A stretch of 64,000 nucleotides of DNA, from NCBI RefSeq assembly GCF_003349955.1, contig NZ_QLKQ01000011.1, forward strand, positions 1 to 64,000, read 5' to 3'. A model generated the notes under the pieces. That model worked only from the letters and a program-made list of their open reading frames with translations. It was not told the DNA's origin and did no database searches. This document shows, one piece after another, positions 44,376-52,636 of this stretch (positions are counted from its first letter, which is position 1; each line of letters starts with the position of its first letter). The position numbers and the translations under genes are program-made. Origin of the DNA: Azospirillum brasilense (GTDB lineage Bacteria; Pseudomonadota; Alphaproteobacteria; Azospirillales; Azospirillaceae).

Positions 44376-44392
44376 GCCGGATTCTTGGCGAT

Positions 44393-44452
44393 ACCCTCAC
44401 CCTCCCGCCGCTCTGCGGCGGGTCCTCCCTATCCCGGTACGGGAGAGGGGAG
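44393..44452. repeat. Family A palindromic repeat, variant copy
   Basis: CCCTCACCCTCCCGCCGCTC-TGCGGCGGG-type arm, then CCTATCCCGGTACGGGAGAG. It ends four bases from the phhB stop codon. Confidence 0.7.
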
Positions 44453-44455
44453 TCT

Positions 44456-44758
44456 TCAGCGGTCGCGGTTCGGGGCGATCTGGTCGACGCGGTGGGCGAA
44501 ATCGACGTCGGCCTGGGTCAGGCCGTCGGCGCTGCGGGTGCACAGGATGATTTCCACACGGCCCATATCGTTGAACCATTCCGGATGGTGGTTCAGCCGT
44601 TCCGCCAGCAGGGCGACCTGGCTCATGAACCCCCAGGCGGCGGGGAAGTCGGGGAAATGGTAGGTCTTGCGGATCGCGTCGCGCTCCAGCACCTCCGCCC
44701 AGCCGTGCAGTTCCTTCAGCGCGATCTGCCGCTTGGCGCCCACCAGCTTGTCCGACAT
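44456..44758 (-). CDS. phhB: Pterin-4a-carbinolamine dehydratase
   Basis: 100 residues; ATG preceded by AAGGGGGGAAGG. Motifs: ERDAIRKTYHFPDFPAAWGF, LLAERLNHHPEWFNDMGRVE (the histidine pair HH with the PEW segment is the active site) and TRSADGLTQADVDFAHRVDQ. It dehydrates 4a-hydroxytetrahydrobiopterin. No phenylalanine hydroxylase gene is in view; in many bacteria such a protein also has a folate/pterin role, possibly for molybdopterin. Confidence 0.95.
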   Translation of the reverse strand: MSDKLVGAKRQIALKELHGWAEVLERDAIRKTYHFPDFPAAWGFMSQVALLAERLNHHPEWFNDMGRVEIILCTRSADGLTQADVDFAHRVDQIAPNRDR

Positions 44759-44893
44759 TCCTTCCCCCCTTGTTGATTGACCACTGCAAGGCGTAACGGA
44801 CACGGATCGATCGTGGATCAAATCGGTGTTCCGGTCCGTCTTCCGGTTTAGCGCCGCTTGGCCTGGGCGGCAAGCAACGCTACCTTCACCGGT

Positions 44894-45307
44894 ATGATGC
44901 GCAAACCGGCACACACCCACACCGTTCCCCCCTCCACCCCCGACCTCGAGCGGATGGCCGAGGACGCGCTGGAGACGATTCCGCGGGAACTCCTGGCCCC
45001 GATCGCCAATCTGTCGATCCATGTCGAGGATTTCCCCGACGAGGAGACCGAGCGCGAGATGGAGCTGGAGAGCCCCTTCGACCTGCTCGGCCTTTACCGG
45101 GGCGTCGATATGACGCGGCAGAGCGTCGCCGACCTGCGCAGCGGGCCGGACATGATCTTCCTCTACCGCCGCCCGATCCTGGATTACTGGTGCGAGACCG
45201 GCGAGGACCTGTTCGCCATCGTCCGCCACGTCCTGATCCACGAGATCGGCCACCATTTCGGCATGTCGGACGAGGACATGGAGCGCATCGAGGCCATGGA
45301 GGGGTGA
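44894..45307 (+). CDS. Zincin-like metallopeptidase family protein
   Basis: 137 residues from the ATG at 44894. The zinc signature HEIGHHFGMSDEDME (about residues 117-131) is complete, with FAIVRHVLIHEIGHHFG typical of the PF06262 possible-acetylglucosamine-binding / zincin family. Little is known about substrates; likely cytoplasmic. It is convergent with the glycosylase gene, whose stop lies two bases away. Confidence 0.88.
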   Translation: MMRKPAHTHTVPPSTPDLERMAEDALETIPRELLAPIANLSIHVEDFPDEETEREMELESPFDLLGLYRGVDMTRQSVADLRSGPDMIFLYRRPILDYWCETGEDLFAIVRHVLIHEIGHHFGMSDEDMERIEAMEG

Positions 45308-45308
45308 G

Positions 45309-45899
45309 TCACCCGTCCAGGGCCGCCGTGACGCGGCGGCGCAGCGCGGTCACCAGTTCCGCGTCGAACCAGGGGTTCTTCTTCAGCCAGGCGGTGTTGC
45401 GCCAGCTCGGGTGGGGCAAGGGCAGGAACTCCGGCAGGTAGTCCCGCCACGCCGCCACCGTGTCGGTCATCGTCCGTTGGCGGCGGTTTCCCAGGTAATG
45501 GGCCTGCGCGTAGCTGCCGACCAGCAGGGTCAGCCGCACCCCGGTCAGGGCGGCGCGCAGCGGCGGGTGCCAGAGCGGGGCGCATTCCGGGCGCGGCGGG
45601 TAGTCGCCGCCCTTCGGCGCCGTTCCGGGGTAGCAGAGCCCCATGGGGACGATGGCGATCCGGCTCTCGTCGTAGAAGGCGTCACGGTCCATGGCCAGCC
45701 ACTGGCGCAGCCGGTCGCCGGACGGGTCGTTCCAGGGAATGCCGCTGGCGTGCACCCGCGCGCCCGGCGCCTGCCCGACGATCAGCAGGCGGGCGGACGG
45801 GCTGCCACGCAGCACCGGGCGGCAGCCGTGCGGCAGGACGGCCTCGCACAGCCGGCAGGCGCGGGCCTGCTCGAACAGATTCTTCAGATCGTCCGTCAA
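45309..45899 (-). CDS. Uracil-DNA glycosylase superfamily protein
   Basis: 196 residues from a TTG at 45899 that overlaps the cobB stop by two bases. LLIVGQAPGARVHASGIPWN carries motif A with the catalytic region, and PLPHPSWRNTAWLKKNPWFD holds motif B (HPS). CRLCEAVLPHGCRP near the N-terminus has cysteines reminiscent of the Fe-S family 4/5 enzymes, but the complete ligand set is not clear. It would excise uracil or related damaged bases. TTG is unusual; no other start fits the core. Confidence 0.82.
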   Translation of the reverse strand: MTDDLKNLFEQARACRLCEAVLPHGCRPVLRGSPSARLLIVGQAPGARVHASGIPWNDPSGDRLRQWLAMDRDAFYDESRIAIVPMGLCYPGTAPKGGDYPPRPECAPLWHPPLRAALTGVRLTLLVGSYAQAHYLGNRRQRTMTDTVAAWRDYLPEFLPLPHPSWRNTAWLKKNPWFDAELVTALRRRVTAALDG

Positions 45900-46642
45900 A
45901 GGCTCAGCAGCTCGGTCACGAAGGCCGGGACGATCTCGGTCGCCGGGCCGTTGACGGAGTCCGCGAACAGGCTGGCCCCCGCCGACGGCTCCAGGTTCAG
46001 CTCCAGCGTCAGGGCGCCGGCGTTGCGCGCCTCGGCCACGAAGCCGGCGGCGGGGTAGACGTTGCCGGAGGTGCCGATGGAGACGAACAGGTCGCAGGCG
46101 CCCAGCGCGCGGTAAATCCGCTCCATCTGGTAGGGCATCTCGCCGAACCACACCACGTCGGGGCGCATCCCGCCCTTGCGGGCGCAGGACGGGCAGACGT
46201 CCGTCACCGACAGGTCGCCGGTCCAGTGCTCCACCTTGTTCTGGCAGTGGCGGCAGAAGACCGCGTTCAGCTCTCCGTGCATGTGGATCAGCGTCTGCGA
46301 CCCGGCGCGCTCGTGCAGGTCGTCGATGTTCTGGGTGACCAGCAGCAGCTCGCCCCGCCAGCGCCGCTCCAGCTCGGCCAATGCCCGATGGGCGGCGTTC
46401 GGCTGCACTGCGGGATCGCGCAGGCCGCGCCGCCGGTCGTTGTAGAAGCGGTGGACCAGCACCGGGTCGCGGGCGAAGCCCTCCGGCGTGGCGACGTCCT
46501 CCAGATCGACCTTGGCCCAGATGCCGTCGGCGCAGCGGAAGGTGTCCAGGCCGGATTCCTTGGAAATGCCGGCCCCGGTCAGAATGACGATGGAGTCGGT
46601 CGGCTTCAGATGGTTGGCGATGGTCGTGATGGCAAAAGTCAT
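45896..46642 (-). CDS. cobB: NAD-dependent protein deacylase, class III sirtuin (CobB)
   Basis: 248 residues from the ATG at 46642. ILTGAGISKESGLDTFR binds NAD, TQNIDDLHERAG and HMHGEL hold the catalytic histidine, and the zinc site is CRHCQNKVEHWTGD with CPSC. FYNDRRR has the YxxR pair that recognises succinyl/malonyl-lysine in CobB-type (SIRT5-like) sirtuins. It removes acyl groups from lysines of metabolic enzymes. Divergent from the phosphatase gene by 69 bases. Confidence 0.95.
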   Translation of the reverse strand: MTFAITTIANHLKPTDSIVILTGAGISKESGLDTFRCADGIWAKVDLEDVATPEGFARDPVLVHRFYNDRRRGLRDPAVQPNAAHRALAELERRWRGELLLVTQNIDDLHERAGSQTLIHMHGELNAVFCRHCQNKVEHWTGDLSVTDVCPSCARKGGMRPDVVWFGEMPYQMERIYRALGACDLFVSIGTSGNVYPAAGFVAEARNAGALTLELNLEPSAGASLFADSVNGPATEIVPAFVTELLSL

Positions 46643-46711
46643 GGTGCCCTGGCGGGTTCGGGGAACGGCTGCTAGATCTCGGGTGCGGAGACCAGAGAGG
46701 AGGAGGCCGGG

Positions 46712-47185
46712 ATGGTCAAGGTCCTGTTCGTGTGCACGGGCAACATCTGCCGGTCGCCCACCGCGGAAGGTGTGTTCCGCGACCGGGTTCGGCAAGCCGG
46801 TTTGGCGGGCCGCATCGGCACCGACTCGGCGGGCACCCACGGCTATCACGTGGGGGAAGCGCCCGACCCGCGCAGCCAGCGCGCCGCCAAGGCCAGGGGG
46901 GTGGACCTGTCGGACCTGCGCGCCCGCAAGGTGACCGCGGCGGACTTCGCCGACTTCGATTACATCCTGGCGATGGACGGCGGGCATCTGGCGCAGTTGC
47001 GGCGCATGGCCCCGCCGGACGGTCGGGCGACGGTCGCCCTGTTCCTCGACTACGCCCCCGACGCGTCGAAGCGCGAGGTGCCCGACCCCTATTACGGCGA
47101 GGGGCTGCATTTCACCGAGGTGCTGGACCTGTGCGAGGCCGGGGCCGAAGGGTTGTTGGAAACGATCCGACGGGACCGGTTGTAA
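46712..47185 (+). CDS. Low-molecular-weight protein tyrosine phosphatase
   Basis: 157 residues; ATG preceded by GAGGAGG. VLFVCTGNICRSPTAEGVFR holds the CX5R(S/T) active site (Cys8-Arg14), and VPDPYYGEGLHF contains the general acid in the DPY motif. It dephosphorylates tyrosine, possibly on exopolysaccharide kinases, or acts on small arsenate/phospho substrates. No exopolysaccharide genes are nearby. Confidence 0.95.
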   Translation: MVKVLFVCTGNICRSPTAEGVFRDRVRQAGLAGRIGTDSAGTHGYHVGEAPDPRSQRAAKARGVDLSDLRARKVTAADFADFDYILAMDGGHLAQLRRMAPPDGRATVALFLDYAPDASKREVPDPYYGEGLHFTEVLDLCEAGAEGLLETIRRDRL

Positions 47186-47194
47186 ACCGCGACC

Positions 47195-47392
47195 TTACCG
47201 CCACAGCGGTTTGCGCGCTTCGGTGACCGCGTCGTAGCGGCTGATGCCGATGTCCCGCAGTTCGCGGTCGGACAGGGACAGCAGGGCGTCGCGCTGGCGG
47301 CTCTGTTCGCGAAGATGGGCGATCCAGGCCAGCAGCCTGCGAAGGCGGCGGGCCGGTGGCGGCACGGTGCGGGGGAGGACGTGCAGCGTCAT
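47195..47392 (-). CDS. Small DUF1127 (YjiS-like) protein
   Basis: 65 residues, arginine-rich. The family core is LLSLSDRELRDIGISRYDAV, preceded by a basic helix (RRLRRLLAWIAHLREQSRQR). DUF1127 proteins of alphaproteobacteria bind RNA and affect phosphate or stress responses. It converges with the phosphatase gene, leaving nine bases between them. Confidence 0.88.
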   Translation of the reverse strand: MTLHVLPRTVPPPARRLRRLLAWIAHLREQSRQRDALLSLSDRELRDIGISRYDAVTEARKPLWR

Positions 47393-47498
47393 GGTGGCCT
47401 CCGGCGGTTGCGGTGATCACCAAGCATCGGGCCGTCCCTGCCGCTCCGGCAAACGGGACCTTTTCATCGTCGGGTGAGTGGATTTCACCCGAAGCGGC

Positions 47499-48395
47499 TC
47501 ACCGCCCCGTGGCGAACTCCGCCCGCATCCAGGCGCGGAAGGCGGCGACCTCCGGGCGGCGCAGGCTGTCCTGGGCGGTGACCAGCCAATAGGCGCTTTT
47601 CGCGCGCAGGCGCGGCCCCATCACCTCGACCAGCCGGCCGGACTCCAGCTCCGGATCGACGGTCGGACGCCGCCCGATGATGACGCCCAGCCCGCGCACC
47701 GCGGCATCCACCGCCATGTGGATCGCGTCGAGCCGCAACCCGCGCCTCAGCCCGTCGTCCAGCGCCGACGGCGGCAGGCCCGCCGCCTCGGCCCAGGCGC
47801 TCCAGTCCTCCGACACGTCGGCGACGTGGAGCAGCGGGACGGTGGCGAGGTCGGCGGGGCAGGCGATGCGCGCCGCCAGGGCGGGGGCGGCCACCGGGAC
47901 GAGGTCCTCCTCCATCAGCTTCAGCGCGGCCAGACCGGGCCAGTCGCCGCGGCCCAGCCGGATGCCGGCGTCGATGCCGTCGCGGGGGAACTCCACCACC
48001 CGGTGGGCGGTGTCCAGCGCCACCGTGATCGCCGGGTGACGCTCCTGGAAGGCGGGCAGGCGGGGAATCAGCCAGCGCAGGGCGAAGGTCGGGGCGGCGC
48101 TGACCGACAGCCGCCCGCTGGGGGCGCGGCCCGGCACGCTCTCCGTCGCCAGCGCCAGCGACTGCAGCGCGTCGCGCACGCGGGGCAGATAGGCGTGGCC
48201 GGCGGGAGTCAGCGACAGGCTGCGGTTGCCGCGCAGGAACAGCTCCACCCCCAGCCAGTCCTCCAGCGTCTGGATGCCGTGGCTGACCGCGCTGGGGGTC
48301 AGGTGCAGCTCTTCCGCCGCCGCCTTGAAGCTCTGGTGGCGGCCGGCGGCCTCGAACAGGCGCAGGGTGTTGAGGGGCGGCAGTCGGTAGGCCAT
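47499..48395 (-). CDS. LysR-family transcriptional regulator (GcvA-like)
   Basis: 298 residues from the ATG at 48395 (MAYRLPPLNTLRLFEAAGRH). The N-terminal HTH AAEELHLTPSAVSHGIQTLE is a standard LysR reader head, closest to the GcvA/AmpR type; the rest is a periplasmic-binding-like effector domain (GRLSVSAAPTFALRWLIPRL). The target and ligand are unknown; it is not divergent to a neighbour, the common arrangement for this family, so its target is probably elsewhere. Confidence 0.92.
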   Translation of the reverse strand: MAYRLPPLNTLRLFEAAGRHQSFKAAAEELHLTPSAVSHGIQTLEDWLGVELFLRGNRSLSLTPAGHAYLPRVRDALQSLALATESVPGRAPSGRLSVSAAPTFALRWLIPRLPAFQERHPAITVALDTAHRVVEFPRDGIDAGIRLGRGDWPGLAALKLMEEDLVPVAAPALAARIACPADLATVPLLHVADVSEDWSAWAEAAGLPPSALDDGLRRGLRLDAIHMAVDAAVRGLGVIIGRRPTVDPELESGRLVEVMGPRLRAKSAYWLVTAQDSLRRPEVAAFRAWMRAEFATGR

Positions 48396-48433
48396 GGCCT
48401 GCGCAGTCTCCGACAGGCCGCAAGGCCGCGCAA

Positions 48434-48465
48434 ACAAAAAGCCCCGCCGGAGGGGCGGGGCTTTT
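48434..48465 (-). terminator. Intrinsic terminator of trxA
   Basis: On the minus strand AAAAGCCCCGCC-cctcc-GGCGGGGCTTTT, then GTTTG: a strong hairpin with a T-tail, 24 bases past the trxA stop codon. Confidence 0.9.
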
Positions 48466-48488
48466 CGATCGTCCGGGGACCGCTTGGC

Positions 48489-48812
48489 TCAGAGAGCCTC
48501 GTCGACCCACGTGAACAGGGCGGTCTTCGGCAGGGCGCCGATCTTGGTGGCGGCGACGTTGCCGTTCTTGAACAGCATCAGCGTCGGGATGCCGCGCACG
48601 CCGTACTTGGTCGGGGTGCCGGGGTTGTCGTCGATGTTCAGCTTGGCGACGGTGACCTTGCCGCCATATTCCTTGGCGAGGTCGTCGAGCGCGGGAGCAA
48701 TCATCTTGCAGGGGCCGCACCACTCCGCCCAGAAATCGACCAGGACCGGACCGTCGGCCTTCAGCACGTCCTGCTCGAAGCTGTCGTCGGTGACCTTGAT
48801 GGGATCGCTCAT
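48489..48812 (-). CDS. trxA: Thioredoxin
   Basis: 107 residues from the ATG at 48812. [20 protein letters not shown] has the WCGPC active site (residues 31-35), and [17 protein letters not shown] has the cis-proline. Cytoplasmic disulfide reductase serving ribonucleotide reductase and others. In alphaproteobacteria it commonly follows addBA, and it does follow addA here, but with a 211-base gap and its own promoter. Confidence 0.97.
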   Translation of the reverse strand: MSDPIKVTDDSFEQDVLKADGPVLVDFWAEWCGPCKMIAPALDDLAKEYGGKVTVAKLNIDDNPGTPTKYGVRGIPTLMLFKNGNVAATKIGALPKTALFTWVDEAL

Positions 48813-48898
48813 GTGACCTCTATGCCTGGGTTCAGGGGCACCGCCGCGCCGATTTTCCACCGGCGGCGGACCCATCCCTCATCGGTGGAATTTGCCAA

Positions 48899-48928
48899 AA
48901 TGTATGACCGAGCCCCCTCACTGGTCAA
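48899..48928 (-). promoter_or_regulatory. Sigma-70 promoter of trxA
   Basis: On the minus strand TTGACC, 18 bases, TACATT. It lies in the 211-base addA-trxA gap, about 80 bases before the trxA start, so trxA can be made independently of addA. Confidence 0.5.
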
Positions 48929-49023
48929 GCCGGGGCGCGAATGCGGTCTCGTCAACCCAATCCGCCGCCCCGTGCAACGCGGCCGGGGGTGAAAAGTTCC
49001 AACGGCGGACCATCGCGCGCGCC

Positions 49024-52000
49024 TCACTCCGGAAGCTCCATCAGGGCCGGGGTGTCGGTCCACAGCAGGACGCAGCGCACCCGCTTCTCCGGATAGATGG
49101 CGCGCAGCGCCGCGCGGTAGGCCTCCATCTGGCGGACATAGACCGGCGGCACGTCCTCCGCCCGGACCGGCGGCGGGCGGTTGGTCTTGTAGTCGACGAT
49201 CCACACCGCGTCCTCCTCGATCACCAGCCGGTCGACCCGGCCCGACAGGGCGCGCCCGGTCACCAGACCGACCACCTCCACCTCGGCGCGGGAATTGGGG
49301 CCGAACAGGCGGGAAAAGCGCGGGTCGGTCAGGACGCGCATCGTTTCGGATGCGATTTCATCCTGCCGCTCCGCCGTCAGATCGTGGCCGGGGCGGGCGA
49401 GGTAGCGGCGGGCGGCGGCCTCCCGCGCGTCGGGCGGCAGGTCGGGCAGGGTCTGCATCAGCCGGTGGATCAGCAGGCCGCGCTTGAAGCGCGCCCCGTC
49501 GTCCTCGCCCAGCGGCGAGCGCATCGCCGGCTCGTCCCCGTCGGGGCGGGAGGGGGTGAGGGGGCGCGACGGCTCCGGCTCCTCCGGCGCGGTGGCGGTC
49601 AGCCAGGGCGGGGCCTCCTGCGCCGCCAGCACGCGGCCAGCCCCGGCGCCGTCCGGCTTGGGAACGGCGGTCTGCGGGTCGGCCAGCCGCCAGCCCTCGC
49701 CGCTCCAGCCGTCCGGGCAGAGGGTGGAGAAGTCGAAGGGGTGCGGCACGCCGATCTCGCCCATTGCGGCCTCGACCAGCTTGTACCAGCAGGCCTCCGA
49801 CGGCTCCTTCCTGCCCTGGTAGCCGCAGACGTACAGCCGGTCCTCCGCGCGGGTCAGCGCGACGTACAGCAGGCGCCTGTACTCCTGGTCGCGGCGGCGG
49901 TTGGCGCGGGCGCGCGCCTCGGCGCACAGCGCGTCCTCCTGCGAGCGGCGGGCGGCGAAGAGCGGTACGGCGCAGCCCTCGTCCGGCCAGAGGATCGGCG
50001 GACTCTGGGTCGGTGTGCCCAGCGTGTCGGGCAGGAAGACGATGGGGGCCTGGAGCCCCTTCGACCCGTGCACCGTCATGATGCGTACGCGTCCGCCGCC
50101 CTGCTCCAGCTCGCGCTTGATCTCCGCCTCGCTGGCCGCCAGCCAGGCCAGGAAATTCTGGAGAGAGGGCGGCTCGGTCTTCTCGAAGGCCAGGCATACG
50201 GCCAGGAACTCGTCCAGCGGGTCCTGGGCGTCGGGGCCGAGCCGCTTCAGGAGGGCGCGGCGGCCCGAGCCGCCTTCGTCGGCCGGGCAGGGGGCGGCGA
50301 GCAGCCCGGCGAGCAGCTCGTAGGGCGCCAGGAAGTCGGTGCGGGCGAGCTGGCCGCCCAGATAGCGGCGGGCCGGGCGGTAGGCCGGGTCGTCCTCCGC
50401 CTTCGCCACCAGCGCCCGCCACAGCGTGCCGCGCCGCCCGTTGGCGAGGTCGAACAGTTGGTCCTCATTCAGCCCGATCAGCGGCCCCTTGAGGACGGTG
50501 GCCAGCGTCAGGTCGTCTTCCGGCAGCAGCAGGAACTCGCAGAGCGCCATCAGATCCATGACCGCCAGCTGCTCGGTCAGCACCATGCGGTCGACACCGG
50601 CCACCGGAACGGCGCGGTCCTTGAGGGCGCGCACCAGCTCCGTCACGAAGGCGGTGCGGCGGCGGACCAGCACCATGACGTCGCCGGGCTGGATCGGGCG
50701 GCCCCGCGACTCGAGCGACTCGCCGCGTTCGGTCCAGTCGCGGATGGTGTCGGCGATGACCGCGGCCAGCCGGGCCGACGGCGAATCGGTGGCCTCGCGC
50801 TCCACCGGCGGCGCCCAGGCGGGCGGGTCGGCGGCCTCCGCCGGCTTCACCGGGGGCCACAGCTCGACCAGACCGGCATGGCCGCGGCGGAAGGCGCGGT
50901 GACGGATCACCGGGTTCGTTTCGGAAGCGACACCATCCTTGGCGCCGTCCAGCCCGAACACCGCGTCCACCGTTTGCAGCACGGTGGCGGTGGAGCGGAA
51001 GGAGATGTCCAGCGCCACGGCGTGCCAGTCGCGCTCGGCCGCCTTGGCGCGGGTCTGGAAATGGCGGCGCATCCGGGCGAATTCCGCGGGGTCGGCGCGC
51101 TGGAAGCTGAAGATCGACTGCTTCTCGTCGCCCACGGCGAAGACGGTGCGGGTCGTTTCGCCCCCGTCACGGGCGCTGAGGCCGGCGAAGAACTCCTCGG
51201 CGATGGAGCCGACGACCTGCCACTGCTCCGGGTTGGTGTCCTGCGCCTCGTCGATCAGGATGTGGTCCAGCCCGCCGTCCAGCTTGAACAGCACCCAGGG
51301 AACGGCGGGCACGCCGTCCTTGCCGCGCAGCAGGGCGTTGGCCGACAGGATCAGGTCGTCGTAGTCGAGCAGCGCCTTGGCCTTCTTCTTCGCCTCATAG
51401 GCGCTCAGAAGCGACTCGGCCAGGGTCAGCAGCGCGGTGGTGGAGGCCGCGACTCCGGCCGAGCGAACCCGTTTCATCAGCGAAACGAGCCGCTCCGCCT
51501 CGCGCTCCAGCGCCGTCAGGGCGGCGGGGAAGGCGGTTGCCGGCTTCTTGGTGATCAGGGTCTTGCGGGCCCCGCCCTCCGCCGTCAGGAAATGGCGGGC
51601 GTAGATCTGGAAGGCGCGCACCCGGCTGTCCGCGGCGTCGAGCCAGCTCTGGATGCCGACCCCGCGCTCCTCGTCGGTCTTGCTGCCGGTGGACAGAGCC
51701 CGGCAGGCGTCGCGCAGCCCCGGAACGTCGAAGGCGTGGTCGGCGCAGGCCTCGCGCAGGATGGCGGCCTCGGTGATGCCGGGCGGCACGCCCAGCGCCT
51801 CGTGAACCGCGTCCACCGCGCCATCCAGCCCATGGACGCTCTCGAACAGGCGCTGGATGCGCCCGCGCTCGCTGGCCAGTTCGGCCAGGATGTCGGCGAA
51901 CTCCTCGGCGTTCAGCTCGGCGGTCAGGCGGGCCATCGCCTTGCCGAGCGGGCTGTCGGGCGCGGCGCGTCCGGCGTGCAGCACCTCGTCCCGCGCCTCG

Positions 52001-52494
52001 GTCAGCAGGCCGGCGGCGGTGCGCTCGTCCATCACCTCGAAATGCGGGGCGAGCCCGGCCTCCAGTGGGAAGCGGCGCAGCAGCGACTGGCAGAAGGCAT
52101 GGATGGTCTGGATCTTCATGCCGCCCGGACAATCCACCACCTGGGCGAACAGCCGCCGGGCGATGGTGCGGGTCTCGGCGCTCGGCCGCTCGCCGCAGAG
52201 GTCGTAGAGCCGATCCTCCAGCCCCTCATCGGGCAGGGTCGCCCAGATGCCCAGCGTGCGGTTGATGCGGATGGACATCTCCGCCGCCGCCGCCTTGGTG
52301 AAGGTCAGGCAAAGGATGCGCGCCGGCGCGGTGCCGGACAGCATCAGCCGCAGCACGCGGTCGGTCAGCACCTTCGTCTTGCCGGACCCGGCGGAGGCGC
52401 CCACCCACACCGACGACAGCGGGTCGGAGGCGAGGCGCTGCGCGACGTTGGGGTCCAGCGGCAGGTCGCGGACGGGGAAGTCGAGGACGGTCAT
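49024..52494 (-). CDS. addA: Double-strand break repair helicase-nuclease AddA
   Basis: 1156 residues, the alphaproteobacterial AddA type. Walker A VGASAGSGKTKVL (residues 31-43), ILCLTFTKAAAAEM (motif Ia), IDEAQDTNPEQW (motif II) and VMTVHGSKGLQAPIVFLPD (motif V); QEYRRLLYVALTRAEDRLYV is motif VI. The C-terminal nuclease is in GRVDRLVIEEDAVWIVDYKT. AddA works with AddB to resect DNA ends up to Chi-like sites before recombination. In relatives addB lies directly upstream; here the upstream gene is the SDR of an unrelated operon, separated by a family B repeat. Confidence 0.96.
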   Translation of the reverse strand: MTVLDFPVRDLPLDPNVAQRLASDPLSSVWVGASAGSGKTKVLTDRVLRLMLSGTAPARILCLTFTKAAAAEMSIRINRTLGIWATLPDEGLEDRLYDLCGERPSAETRTIARRLFAQVVDCPGGMKIQTIHAFCQSLLRRFPLEAGLAPHFEVMDERTAAGLLTEARDEVLHAGRAAPDSPLGKAMARLTAELNAEEFADILAELASERGRIQRLFESVHGLDGAVDAVHEALGVPPGITEAAILREACADHAFDVPGLRDACRALSTGSKTDEERGVGIQSWLDAADSRVRAFQIYARHFLTAEGGARKTLITKKPATAFPAALTALEREAERLVSLMKRVRSAGVAASTTALLTLAESLLSAYEAKKKAKALLDYDDLILSANALLRGKDGVPAVPWVLFKLDGGLDHILIDEAQDTNPEQWQVVGSIAEEFFAGLSARDGGETTRTVFAVGDEKQSIFSFQRADPAEFARMRRHFQTRAKAAERDWHAVALDISFRSTATVLQTVDAVFGLDGAKDGVASETNPVIRHRAFRRGHAGLVELWPPVKPAEAADPPAWAPPVEREATDSPSARLAAVIADTIRDWTERGESLESRGRPIQPGDVMVLVRRRTAFVTELVRALKDRAVPVAGVDRMVLTEQLAVMDLMALCEFLLLPEDDLTLATVLKGPLIGLNEDQLFDLANGRRGTLWRALVAKAEDDPAYRPARRYLGGQLARTDFLAPYELLAGLLAAPCPADEGGSGRRALLKRLGPDAQDPLDEFLAVCLAFEKTEPPSLQNFLAWLAASEAEIKRELEQGGGRVRIMTVHGSKGLQAPIVFLPDTLGTPTQSPPILWPDEGCAVPLFAARRSQEDALCAEARARANRRRDQEYRRLLYVALTRAEDRLYVCGYQGRKEPSEACWYKLVEAAMGEIGVPHPFDFSTLCPDGWSGEGWRLADPQTAVPKPDGAGAGRVLAAQEAPPWLTATAPEEPEPSRPLTPSRPDGDEPAMRSPLGEDDGARFKRGLLIHRLMQTLPDLPPDAREAAARRYLARPGHDLTAERQDEIASETMRVLTDPRFSRLFGPNSRAEVEVVGLVTGRALSGRVDRLVIEEDAVWIVDYKTNRPPPVRAEDVPPVYVRQMEAYRAALRAIYPEKRVRCVLLWTDTPALMELPE

Positions 52495-52530
52495 GGGCGG
52501 GTCGTACGGTGTGGGGCGGTTTGGTGCTTT

Positions 52531-52632
52531 GCCCCCACCCTCCCGCTTCGCGGGTCCCTCCCTCCCCCGCTGCGCAGGGGAGGGCCAGAATCCCCCTCCC
52601 CTGCGCAGCGGGGGAGGGTTGGGGTGGGGGCA
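52531..52632. repeat. Family B palindromic repeat between addA and the riboswitch operon
   Basis: GCCCCCACCCTCCCGC ... CCTCCCCCGCTGCGCAGGGG, spacer, then CCCCTCCCCTGCGCAGCGGG and GGGGTGGGGGCA. Two inverted halves as in the copy at 29122-29222. It sits exactly where the upstream operon ends. Confidence 0.88.
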
Positions 52633-52636
52633 AGGG

